From assembly GCA_964304625.1 (NCBI GenBank), contig OZ199839.1:7564001-7628000 (forward strand): a stretch of 64,000 nt of DNA, given 5' to 3'. Origin of the DNA: Kudoa neothunni (taxonomy: Eukaryota; Cnidaria). Each line of letters begins with the position of its first letter. The stretch's first letter is position 1. Positions 21,089 to 30,747 of this stretch are shown in pieces. The position numbers and the translations under genes are program-made. The notes below the pieces were generated by a model. The model was not told the origin of the DNA, searched no databases, and saw nothing but the letters and a program-made list of their open reading frames with translations.

Positions 21089-21314
21089 TTGTCCTAATTG
21101 TTCTTATCCAACCCTCGACAACAACCTCATTCCATTGATGATACGAGATGATGATATGATGATAACCTCCAAAAATCCACCTTCAACTTCCACCACCAAA
21201 TTTCCACATCCATCCATTCTATGCTACTGTCCATTTCCAAATTTCTACATCCAAGCCAACTTCCTAAAAACTATATTAGATCATATACACATTAGCATAG
21301 ATTAATTTTCGGTA

Positions 21315-21350
21315 AATCCATCGACCCGAGTTCGAATCTCGGTACGGCCA
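21315..21350 (+). repeat. tRNA-Gln 3' half between copies 3 and 4
   Basis: 36 bp, TACGGCC type again, followed by a type-1 leader. Copy 3 ends ...CGGTA directly before AATCC. Confidence 0.92.
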
Positions 21351-21438
21351 CTCCCTCTTTTGTTTTTTTGTGGTATTGTCTTTTTTTGGGCTATTTTTTG
21401 GCGTTTTTTAGCGGCTGCCTTTTATCAGGAAAGTTAAA

Positions 21439-21472
21439 GTAAGTTCTTTTATTGTTGTTGCTAACTTTTTAG
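21439..21472 (+). other. 34-nt intron-like segment, copy 4
   Basis: Same as copy 1, 20 nt before ATG 21493. Confidence 0.65.
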
Positions 21473-22965
21473 GTACATACGACGGTTGGAAGATGGAGAA
21501 CACAACAGTTTTGTCGGAAAACTCCATTGACCATTTGAAAGACACGTGTCCCGAACTGACTCGAGTGATTTTGACCTACTTCCAGGCATGGGAGAAAGCC
21601 TCAATCAAACGAAGAAGGAAACCTCAACTTTGTATTAAAGCCAACGAAATCGTAAAGATTTCAAAGCTCATTTTCAAGGCTAAAAGCGACATTTCCGTTT
21701 TATGTCGGAACCGACCGAAGTTGCCAACTACAGAAAAAACGCCGAATTTTGAAGATACGGATTTTGTGGATATCTCGATTGAAGCAAATGATGTATCTTA
21801 TTCAGATCGAGTCGCAATCCGAAAACTGCAGACAAATCTGTCCAGAAACAGACGAAGTCTCAATTTTCTGTACGATGAGTTTATGACTCTAGTACAGAAA
21901 GCTGTAGATGACGCCGAGTTTCCAGCAGAGTTGTTGAATGTTGATGGATCTGTTGACATTTCAGCGGACCTCAAATTCTTCCCGGTTTTCCCGAATCAGC
22001 CACTTTTAATTAATGAAGCGCATGTCACAGAAAAGCGTGTGATGAAGGCCACTGCTAATGGTGAAATTATTATTGATGATTCGCCCAATGTTGTTCTAAG
22101 TGTTGAGAATGTTGTTGTTGTTCCTACTTCTCCAGAAGTGGTGAACTCAGCAAATTCTGCGAATAATGAGACGACATTGGAGTTGCCCGCGCAGCCAATT
22201 TCGCCATTGTCGAGTTCATTGCATAGTTTGGACGTTAATTCAGTTAATTCAGCTAAATCAGTCACTTTAACTAAATCTAATGTTAATTCTAAGTGCATTT
22301 CTAAAATTAAAAAGTAAAAAACCCCATTCCGCATCTTTCAACTCCCGAATATGACCATTCTTTGCATAATAATAGGATTTTTAACTTAAATAATCAAACT
22401 TGTAGTGAAGCTCCTATTTTAATCGACGAGAATGTTAATATTTCCCCTTCCTTAAATCAAAATTCACCCCAAAATCCATCAATTCCGGAAGAAAATGTTC
22501 AACCTAGCCTCATCGAACGGTCCAAAACCTTCTTTAGAGCGCCTAGTTTGTCGTTTAATTCCCCTTTGAAATCAGCTAATGTCTCCATTGGTGCGATGAT
22601 GAATAACTTTTTAAATGGCATTGTTGCCACTTTATCAAGTCCCGAATCATCTCCGAAACCCTCTCAACCACAAAATGAAGATGATGAAGACAACGAAGAA
22701 TACTTTGACTCGTTCGAAGAGCCAATGCAGATCCCCCATCTGGAAATTGCACTTCCTCTCTTGGATGTGGAAATGATGGATGACGCGGTCGAGCTGCGAA
22801 AGCCTCAAAAACGACGACATCAAGATATCTCCCCCTCGTCTTCTCCATCTCCATCTTCTTCACCTTCCCCCTCAAAGCACCCTGACGATAACACCTCCAA
22901 CGACTCCTCCAGTGAAGACTGTGCCCCTAAAAAGGCCCATCTGGCACCCATTACCAATTCCCAAC

Positions 22966-23165
22966 NNNNNNNNNNNNNNNNNNNNNNNNNNNNNNNNNNN
23001 NNNNNNNNNNNNNNNNNNNNNNNNNNNNNNNNNNNNNNNNNNNNNNNNNNNNNNNNNNNNNNNNNNNNNNNNNNNNNNNNNNNNNNNNNNNNNNNNNNNN
23101 NNNNNNNNNNNNNNNNNNNNNNNNNNNNNNNNNNNNNNNNNNNNNNNNNNNNNNNNNNNNNNNNN
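22966..23165. other. assembly gap (200 N)
   Basis: A run of exactly 200 N, probably a placeholder of arbitrary size. By comparison with copies 1, 2 and 5 it hides about 2134 bp. Confidence 0.97.
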
Positions 23166-24762
23166 CTTCGCAGATGATCTTGTCCTTCTAGCCAACAACG
23201 ACGGAGATATGGATACCCTTTTGAAGAAAACCGAAGATTTCCTATCCAAAACCTCCCTGACCGTCAACCACTCCAAGTGCGCGAGCCTTAAAGTAAGTTA
23301 CATTCAAGGTAGAAGATTCATCAACACCGTCTCCACAAACTCACCTACGCTTTTTGGAATCCACGTGCCCCCGATGCAAAACTACTACAAATATCTTGGC
23401 ACCCAATCCAACCTTCAATCCTTCAAGAACCTCCCACCTGCTTTTGACGACTTTATTATGAAATTGACAAAAATCTCAAATTCTCCCCTTCTTCCCTTCC
23501 AAAAATTAAATCTCCTCAAGATATACGTATTCCCGAGCATCGACCACGTAATGAAGAATACCCTGCTCCGAATTGAAGACCTTGCCAAGATTGATGCCCT
23601 CATCTTACGAAATGTTCGCCAATGGCTCAATCTTCCAAACTCCTCAACGAAGAACATCTTCTACATCCCCAACTGTGCTGGAGGACTTGGCTTGAAACAG
23701 CTTACGAAGGACTATGCCGCCTTACGGCTGGCCGCTGGTCTGAATCTGCTGAATTCCAAGGATGAAACCATCCAACTTGTAGCAAGACAGTCCCTTCAAG
23801 AAATCTGTGCCAAACGAAGCAACCACTCCATGGATCCACTCACCTATCTTCATCTGGATGAAGAACCTTGCGTGTCTCGAGACATTCGAAGTCTTATGTC
23901 TTCAATGCGTTTGAACCGCAAATCAATCAAAGTGGACCTCCTCCAACCTTCTGAAGATCTAAACCACATGGAGATTGACGACGAAAGTCTCAATCCTCCC
24001 ATTTTCCCTCCAAAAAATCCAACTTTCCAACCCACCCGCATCAAGAAGCTCCGTTGGCACCTACAATCCAACCATCTCCGTCTACTCAAGGCCCAAGTAG
24101 ACCAAGGACGCTCCGCTGGCTGTTTTAGTCAACACGCTGAATCCAACTCGTGGACCCGAACCGGTAATATAAAAATTTCATCATTTAGGTTCGGTCTCAT
24201 GGGTAGAATTAACGTGCTCCCGACAATGACAGTGCTACACCGTGCCCAATCTACGCTTGATACACAATGCCGCCGATGTTCGTGCCAAGTGGAAACACTT
24301 GGACACATTCTGAATGGCTGTCCAAACAACAGAAACGAGATCATCCTTCGCCACAACTCAATTTTAGAATTCATCGCCTCCAAAATCAAGGTTGGAAAAA
24401 AGTATGAACTCCTGATCGACCGATTATTCCCCGATGGTGTCCTAATTGGCGACCGACGACCAGACATCCAACTTATCCACCGCCGCTCCAAGACGATAAT
24501 CGTAGCTGACGTCTCCGTCTGCTATGAATCATCCCTACAACGCATGGACGAGGTAAGAGAGCACAAAATCCGGAAATACGCCGACGAGTTTGCTCTACTT
24601 GAACAAGCTGGCTGGAAGATTCTCCCAACTGCGCTCATCTTTGGATCCCTCGGCTCTCACCACCCGCTCAATTCCCAGGCTTACACCCTCCTCCACATTC
24701 AAAACCAGAAGAGAGTGAAAACCTTGATGAAAAACATCACAACCAATCTGATCGAAAGTTCC

Positions 24763-24786
24763 CACATGATTTGGAATAATCATGTG
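24763..24786 (+). other. hairpin near the ORF end, copy 4
   Basis: Identical to copy 1. Confidence 0.6.
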
Positions 24787-24975
24787 AGAACGACTAGATC
24801 CTAACAAAATTATCAAATCTTCCTACTTCATCGTGCATCTGCTGATTCCAATATCCATCCATCCATCCATCAATATGTCCACCATTCCAATCTACACAAA
24901 TCAACATTAGTTTAGTTAGTCTAGTCACTAAAAGTAACTTATTTATTAATCACGATAGCATTCGTTAGTTTTCGG

Positions 24976-25011
24976 AATCCATCGACCCGAGTTCGAATCT
25001 CGGTACGGCCA
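24976..25011 (+). repeat. tRNA-Gln 3' half between copies 4 and 5
   Basis: 36 bp, TACGGCC type, identical to 4418-4453. Confidence 0.92.
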
Positions 25012-25098
25012 CTCCCTCTTTTGTTTTTTTGTGGTATTGTCTTTTTTTGGGCTATTTTTTGGCGTTTTTAGCGGCTGCCTTTTATCAGGAAAGTTAAA

Positions 25099-25132
25099 GT
25101 AAGTTCTTTTATTGTTGTTGCTAACTTTTTAG
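25099..25132 (+). other. 34-nt intron-like segment, copy 5
   Basis: Same as copy 1, 20 nt before ATG 25153. Confidence 0.65.
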
Positions 25133-25152
25133 GTACATACGACGGTTGGAAG

Positions 25153-28100
25153 ATGGAGAACACAACAGTTTTGTCGGAAAACTCCATTGACCATTTGAAA
25201 GACACGTGTCCCGAACTGACTCGAGTGATTTTGACCTACTTCCAGGCATGGGAGAAAGCCTCAATCAAACGAAGAAGGAAACCTCAACTTTGTATTAAAG
25301 CCAACGAAATCGTAAAGATTTCAAAGCTCATTTTCAAGGCTAAAAGCGACATTTCCGTTTTATGTCGGAACCGACCGAAGTTGCCAACTACAGAAAAAAC
25401 GCCGAATTTTGAAGATACGGATTTTGTGGATATCTCGATTGAAGCAAATGATGTATCTTATTCAGATCGAGTCGCAATCCGAAAACTGCAGACAAATCTG
25501 TCCAGAAACAGACGAAGTCTCAATTTTCTGTACGATGAGTTTATGACTCTAGTACAGAAAGCTGTAGATGACGCCGAGTTTCCAGCAGAGTTGTTGAATG
25601 TTGATGGATCTGTTGACATTTCAGCGGACCTCAAATTCTTCCCGGTTTTCCCGAATCAGCCACTTTTAATTAATGAAGCGCATGTCACAGAAAAGCGTGT
25701 GATGAAGGCCACTGCTAATGGTGAAATTATTATTGATGATTCGCCCAATGTTGTTCTAAGTGTTGAGAATGTTGTTGTTGTTCCTACTTCTCCAGAAGTG
25801 GTGAACTCAGCAAATTCTGCGAATAATGAGACGACATTGGAGTTGCCCGCGCAGCCAATTTCGCCATTGTCGAGTTCATTGCATAGTTTGGACGTTAATT
25901 CAGTTAATTCAGCTAAATCAGTCACTTTAACTAAATCTAATGTTAATTCTAAGTGCATTTCTAAAATTAAAAAAGTAAAAAACCCCATTCCGCATCTTTC
26001 AACTCCCGAATATGACCATTCTTTGCATAATAATAGGATTTTTAACTTAAATAATCAAACTTGTAGTGAAGCTCCTATTTTAATCGACGAGAATGTTAAT
26101 ATTTCCCCTTCCTTAAATCAAAATTCACCCCAAAATCCATCAATTCCGGAAGAAAATGTTCAACCTAGCCTCATCGAACGGTCCAAAACCTTCTTTAGAG
26201 CGCCTAGTTTGTCGTTTAATTCCCCTTTGAAATCAGCTAATGTCTCCATTGGTGCGATGATGAATAACTTTTTAAATGGCATTGTTGCCACTTTATCAAG
26301 TCCCGAATCATCTCCGAAACCCTCTCAACCACAAAATGAAGATGATGAAGACAACGAAGAATACTTTGACTCGTTCGAAGAGCCAATGCAGATCCCCCAT
26401 CTGGAAATTGCACTTCCTCTCTTGGATGTGGAAATGATGGATGACGCGGTCGAGCTGCGAAAGCCTCAAAAACGACGACATCAAGATATCTCCCCCTCGT
26501 CTTCTCCATCTCCATCTTCTTCACCTTCCCCCTCAAAGCACCCTGACGATAACACCTCCAACGACTCCTCCAGTGAAGACTGTGCCCCTAAAAAGGCCCA
26601 TCTGGCACCCATTACCAATTCCCAACCTCCGCCTTTGTCCCTAATTGTCTCACCTGATGAAAACTTTTTATCCTCTCAGGATATTACCAAATTCATCCGA
26701 GACGTTAGGAGAAAGACGCGCAGAAGAACCAAGAAACAAATCACCCCTAGACCGATGAGAATAACGAGATCTGCAGCAAAACTGCTCAGTTCTCAGTCTC
26801 AATCTCAAGAATCTCAACGTCCCCTTCCAACCCCGCCCAATCCACCTGCATTGGCACCCATCACTACTGTGGAAGTCATCTCATCACCCTCGAGACCCAG
26901 GTCTCCAAATCCTCCAACTCCCAATCCAACCAAGAACGTGGCCTCTACACCGGAAGTTATCACCAACTCTCCATCTACTGCAACTACTGCACCTACTGCA
27001 CCTACTGACGTGGCAAACAAATCATTCTGCTTCGACCCAATCGACGAAAACAACCCACCAATCCTTGAATTCTCCAACATACCCATCCATAATGATGTTA
27101 ATAGCAATATTAACAACGACGTCATTATCCTCGACACGGCCACCACTACTGAAGATCATATTGAAAATCGCATTGAAGAGACTCATGATGATATTGATAT
27201 TGATGTAGATGTAGAAATGCCCCTCAACTTTGAAAATCAACCCTTGAGAGAAGCAACCACCCAAGACGTCATGGAAGTGATGCGAGAACGAATTGGAAAC
27301 AATTACGGACTCCCAGCTGCATCAGTTACTCCATCCAATCAACGTAACCCTTCTGACCCATCACCATCAAACGTCCACACAACTGACGATATAATCGACG
27401 ATAACGACGACGTTAATGCTGATCCACCCCAAGACGAGCAACCTCCTACCAACTTAAGTAAGTACCAATTGAGGAAATTAGAGGAGGAAAAGAAGCTCAA
27501 AGCTGCAGCGTCGATGATGAAGCACTTGATCAATCATATAGGGTCCACTGCAACGTGTGACACCCTATATGCCCAATTTTTAGAGACCGCCATTGAGCAT
27601 GCTAAAGAGCTCAAACTCCATCGAGTTCCCTTTACACGCCCCAATGACAATGACGCCGAAAATAGAGAAGCCAGCCCGTATGATGAGCACAATGTGGTGA
27701 GGAACAACAATCCGAATGACCCAAGCACTACTTTCGTACGAAGGATACAACGCCCCCTAACAAAGAGAGCCCACGAGAGGAGACTCCGTGGACTCTACCG
27801 CACCAATATGAAGCGTTGTTTCCACGAAGTAGTGAATGACCCGCCAAAATGGTGCACTGCCTCTGCTACACAAATAACAGAAGCACTCACCCCTAATTTG
27901 TCCAATCCTCCACCAATTCCAGAAGAAGCTCCACCTCAAAACGCCTCTCCAATCCAGCAAGATGATGATAACGCTCCCATCCAATCCCAACGAGACATCT
28001 ATGATTTCCAGCGGAACTACTCAGACATCCACATCTCCCCCGAAGACGTTCTTTGTGCGCTTGAAAAAGCAAACAAAGACACAGCAGTTGGAACCGATGG

Positions 28101-30399
28101 TATCCAAATGACATTTTGGAAACGTCTTCCACAAATAGAGTTTGTGCTAGCCCCGCTATTTAACTGCTTCATCCGTACAAGCACCATCCCTCAAAGTTGG
28201 TTGGAATCAAGACTGGTCTTAATTCCCAAATCGAAGGATGCAGACAGCACTGACCCCCTGAATTACCGCCCGATTGCGATAACTCAAACAATCTACCGAT
28301 TGTTCATGAGTTGTCTTAACAGAAAACTCAGACCCCTCATCCAACTGTCTCCATCTCAGAAAGGATTTATACAAAGCGATGGCTGTGTCGAACACGCCTT
28401 CACCCTACAAGAAATCCTGGATGACTCTCGCCGACGCCAGTCAAAAATCAACGCTGTTTGGATCGATATTCAAAAAGCGTTCGATTCGGTACCCCACAAC
28501 TTTATCCTCCACCATCTACGTCAACAGAAAGTTCCTTCAAACATTGTCCAACTCATTGCCAATCTCTACGACAACAGTTACAGTCTGGTGACTGACAAAG
28601 ACGGCAACAACTCCACAATCAACCCCAACGGCCGTGGCGTGAGGCAGGGATGCCCCCTGTCTCCGCTACTCTTCAATTTAGTGATTGACCCCCTTCTGGA
28701 AGATATTGCCAACAGTGGAATCGGCTACCCCCTCAGAGGACACAATATTGGTGCTCAATGCTTCGCAGATGATCTTGTCCTTCTAGCCAACAACGACGGA
28801 GATATGGATACCCTTTTGAAGAAAACCGAAGATTTCCTATCCAAAACCTCCCTGACCGTCAACCACTCCAAGTGCGCGAGCCTTAAAGTAAGTTACATTC
28901 AAGGTAGAAGATTCATCAACACCGTCTCCACAAACTCACCTACGCTTTTTGGAATCCACGTGCCCCCGATGCAAAACTACTACAAATATCTTGGCACCCA
29001 ATCCAACCTTCAATCCTTCAAGAACCTCCCACCTGCTTTTGACGACTTTATTATGAAATTGACAAAAATCTCAAATTCTCCCCTTCTTCCCTTCCAAAAA
29101 TTAAATCTCCTCAAGATATACGTATTCCCGAGCATCGACCACGTAATGAAGAATACCCTGCTCCGAATTGAAGACCTTGCCAAGATTGATGCCCTCATCT
29201 TACGAAATGTTCGCCAATGGCTCAATCTTCCAAACTCCTCAACGAAGAACATCTTCTACATCCCCAACTGTGCTGGAGGACTTGGCTTGAAACAGCTTAC
29301 GAAGGACTATGCCGCCTTACGGCTGGCCGCTGGTCTGAATCTGCTGAATTCCAAGGATGAAACCATCCAACTTGTAGCAAGACAGTCCCTTCAAGAAATC
29401 TGTGCCAAACGAAGCAACCACTCCATGGATCCACTCACCTATCTTCATCTGGATGAAGAACCTTGCGTGTCTCGAGACATTCGAAGTCTTATGTCTTCAA
29501 TGCGTTTGAACCGCAAATCAATCAAAGTGGACCTCCTCCAACCTTCTGAAGATCTAAACCACATGGAGATTGACGACGAAAGTCTCAATCCTCCCATTTT
29601 CCCTCCAAAAAATCCAACTTTCCAACCCACCCGCATCAAGAAGCTCCGTTGGCACCTACAATCCAACCATCTCCGTCTACTCAAGGCCCAAGTAGACCAA
29701 GGACGCTCCGCTGGCTGTTTTAGTCAACACGCTGAATCCAACTCGTGGACCCGAACCGGTAATATAAAAATTTCATCATTTAGGTTCGGTCTCATGGGTA
29801 GAATTAACGTGCTCCCGACAATGACAGTGCTACACCGTGCCCAATCTACGCTTGATACACAATGCCGCCGATGTTCGTGCCAAGTGGAAACACTTGGACA
29901 CATTCTGAATGGCTGTCCAAACAACAGAAACGAGATCATCCTTCGCCACAACTCAATTTTAGAATTCATCGCCTCCAAAATCAAGGTTGGAAAAAAGTAT
30001 GAACTCCTGATCGACCGATTATTCCCCGATGGTGTCCTAATTGGCGACCGACGACCAGACATCCAACTTATCCACCGCCGCTCCAAGACGATAATCGTAG
30101 CTGACGTCTCCGTCTGCTATGAATCATCCCTACAACGCATGGACGAGGTAAGAGAGCACAAAATCCGGAAATACGCCGACGAGTTTGCTCTACTTGAACA
30201 AGCTGGCTGGAAGATTCTCCCAACTGCGCTCATCTTTGGATCCCTCGGCTCTCACCACCCGCTCAATTCCCAGGCTTACACCCTCCTCCACATTCAAAAC
30301 CAGAAGAGAGTGAAAACCTTGATGAAAAACATCACAACCAATCTGATCGAAAGTTCCCACATGATTTGGAATAATCATGTGAGAACGACTAGATCCTAA
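25153..30399 (+). CDS. RT-RLE retrotransposon protein (copy 5)
   Basis: 1748 aa, identical to the copy 1 and copy 2 proteins, with every RT, zinc-knuckle and endonuclease residue present. It is an intact ORF, potentially active. Confidence 0.92.
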   Translation: MENTTVLSENSIDHLKDTCPELTRVILTYFQAWEKASIKRRRKPQLCIKANEIVKISKLIFKAKSDISVLCRNRPKLPTTEKTPNFEDTDFVDISIEANDVSYSDRVAIRKLQTNLSRNRRSLNFLYDEFMTLVQKAVDDAEFPAELLNVDGSVDISADLKFFPVFPNQPLLINEAHVTEKRVMKATANGEIIIDDSPNVVLSVENVVVVPTSPEVVNSANSANNETTLELPAQPISPLSSSLHSLDVNSVNSAKSVTLTKSNVNSKCISKIKKVKNPIPHLSTPEYDHSLHNNRIFNLNNQTCSEAPILIDENVNISPSLNQNSPQNPSIPEENVQPSLIERSKTFFRAPSLSFNSPLKSANVSIGAMMNNFLNGIVATLSSPESSPKPSQPQNEDDEDNEEYFDSFEEPMQIPHLEIALPLLDVEMMDDAVELRKPQKRRHQDISPSSSPSPSSSPSPSKHPDDNTSNDSSSEDCAPKKAHLAPITNSQPPPLSLIVSPDENFLSSQDITKFIRDVRRKTRRRTKKQITPRPMRITRSAAKLLSSQSQSQESQRPLPTPPNPPALAPITTVEVISSPSRPRSPNPPTPNPTKNVASTPEVITNSPSTATTAPTAPTDVANKSFCFDPIDENNPPILEFSNIPIHNDVNSNINNDVIILDTATTTEDHIENRIEETHDDIDIDVDVEMPLNFENQPLREATTQDVMEVMRERIGNNYGLPAASVTPSNQRNPSDPSPSNVHTTDDIIDDNDDVNADPPQDEQPPTNLSKYQLRKLEEEKKLKAAASMMKHLINHIGSTATCDTLYAQFLETAIEHAKELKLHRVPFTRPNDNDAENREASPYDEHNVVRNNNPNDPSTTFVRRIQRPLTKRAHERRLRGLYRTNMKRCFHEVVNDPPKWCTASATQITEALTPNLSNPPPIPEEAPPQNASPIQQDDDNAPIQSQRDIYDFQRNYSDIHISPEDVLCALEKANKDTAVGTDGIQMTFWKRLPQIEFVLAPLFNCFIRTSTIPQSWLESRLVLIPKSKDADSTDPLNYRPIAITQTIYRLFMSCLNRKLRPLIQLSPSQKGFIQSDGCVEHAFTLQEILDDSRRRQSKINAVWIDIQKAFDSVPHNFILHHLRQQKVPSNIVQLIANLYDNSYSLVTDKDGNNSTINPNGRGVRQGCPLSPLLFNLVIDPLLEDIANSGIGYPLRGHNIGAQCFADDLVLLANNDGDMDTLLKKTEDFLSKTSLTVNHSKCASLKVSYIQGRRFINTVSTNSPTLFGIHVPPMQNYYKYLGTQSNLQSFKNLPPAFDDFIMKLTKISNSPLLPFQKLNLLKIYVFPSIDHVMKNTLLRIEDLAKIDALILRNVRQWLNLPNSSTKNIFYIPNCAGGLGLKQLTKDYAALRLAAGLNLLNSKDETIQLVARQSLQEICAKRSNHSMDPLTYLHLDEEPCVSRDIRSLMSSMRLNRKSIKVDLLQPSEDLNHMEIDDESLNPPIFPPKNPTFQPTRIKKLRWHLQSNHLRLLKAQVDQGRSAGCFSQHAESNSWTRTGNIKISSFRFGLMGRINVLPTMTVLHRAQSTLDTQCRRCSCQVETLGHILNGCPNNRNEIILRHNSILEFIASKIKVGKKYELLIDRLFPDGVLIGDRRPDIQLIHRRSKTIIVADVSVCYESSLQRMDEVREHKIRKYADEFALLEQAGWKILPTALIFGSLGSHHPLNSQAYTLLHIQNQKRVKTLMKNITTNLIESSHMIWNNHVRTTRS
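30358..30381 (+). other. hairpin near the ORF end, copy 5
   Basis: Identical to copy 1. Confidence 0.6.
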
Positions 30400-30570
30400 C
30401 AAAATTATCAAATCTTCCTACTTCATCGTGCATCTGCTGATTCCAATATCCATCCATCCATCCATCAATATGTCCACCATTCCAATCTACACAAATCAAC
30501 ATTAGTTTAGTTAGTCTAGTCACTAAAAGTAACTTATTTATTAATCACGATAGCATTCGTTAGTTTTCGG

Positions 30571-30606
30571 AATCCATCGACCCGAGTTCGAATCTCGGTA
30601 CGGCCA
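30571..30606 (+). repeat. tRNA-Gln 3' half between copies 5 and 6
   Basis: 36 bp, TACGGCC type. Confidence 0.92.
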
Positions 30607-30693
30607 CTCCCTCTTTTGTTTTTTTGTGGTATTGTCTTTTTTTGGGCTATTTTTTGGCGTTTTTAGCGGCTGCCTTTTATCAGGAAAGTTAAA

Positions 30694-30727
30694 GTAAGTT
30701 CTTTTATTGTTGTTGCTAATTTTTTAG
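30694..30727 (+). other. 34-nt intron-like segment, copy 6
   Basis: GTAAGT, TGCTAAT, TTTTTTAG, 34 nt, 20 nt before ATG 30748. Confidence 0.65.
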
Positions 30728-30747
30728 GTACATACGACGGTTGGAAG

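Larger units (their letters stand above)
15644..21314 (+). mobile_element. tRNA-targeted LINE, copy 3 (diverged subfamily, intact)
   Basis: A full-length copy of a second subfamily. The leader begins ACTTCCATTTTAC rather than CTCCCTCTTTTG. The ORF is clearly homologous throughout but diverged, most of all in the disordered N-terminal third. The 3' UTR (21089-21314) is unrelated in detail to that of copy 1 yet also lacks poly(A) and joins the tRNA at AATCC. It lies between identical type-1 copies. Confidence 0.9.
21493..24804 (+). pseudogene. RT-RLE retrotransposon protein (copy 4), gapped and frameshifted as assembled
   Basis: It opens as in copy 1 and is read for 274 codons. The frame then breaks in an A-run near 22310, where five A replace six. 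It continues in another frame to the gap at 22966. After the gap the reading frame of copy 1 resumes from F-A-D-D to the normal stop at 24804. The missing part would hold the basic block and most of the RT up to catalytic box C. Homopolymer differences next to a gap suggest consensus error in a repeat, so it may be intact in reality. Confidence 0.8.
21351..24975 (+). mobile_element. tRNA-targeted LINE, copy 4 (type 1, interrupted by an assembly gap)
   Basis: The sequence on both sides of the gap matches copy 1. The gap of 200 N (22966-23165) replaces what in copy 1 is 6069-8202, about 2.1 kb. The real copy is therefore probably full length, about 5.6 kb, and the window is compressed here. It differs from copy 1 by one extra T in the leader T-run near 21404 and one missing A near 22310, both in homopolymers. 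Confidence 0.88.
25012..30570 (+). mobile_element. tRNA-targeted LINE, copy 5 (intact)
   Basis: Matches copy 1 over its whole length as read, including the 3' UTR. It lies to the right of diverged copy 3. So type 1 was inserted here both before and after copy 3, or blocks were duplicated or converted later. Confidence 0.9.
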
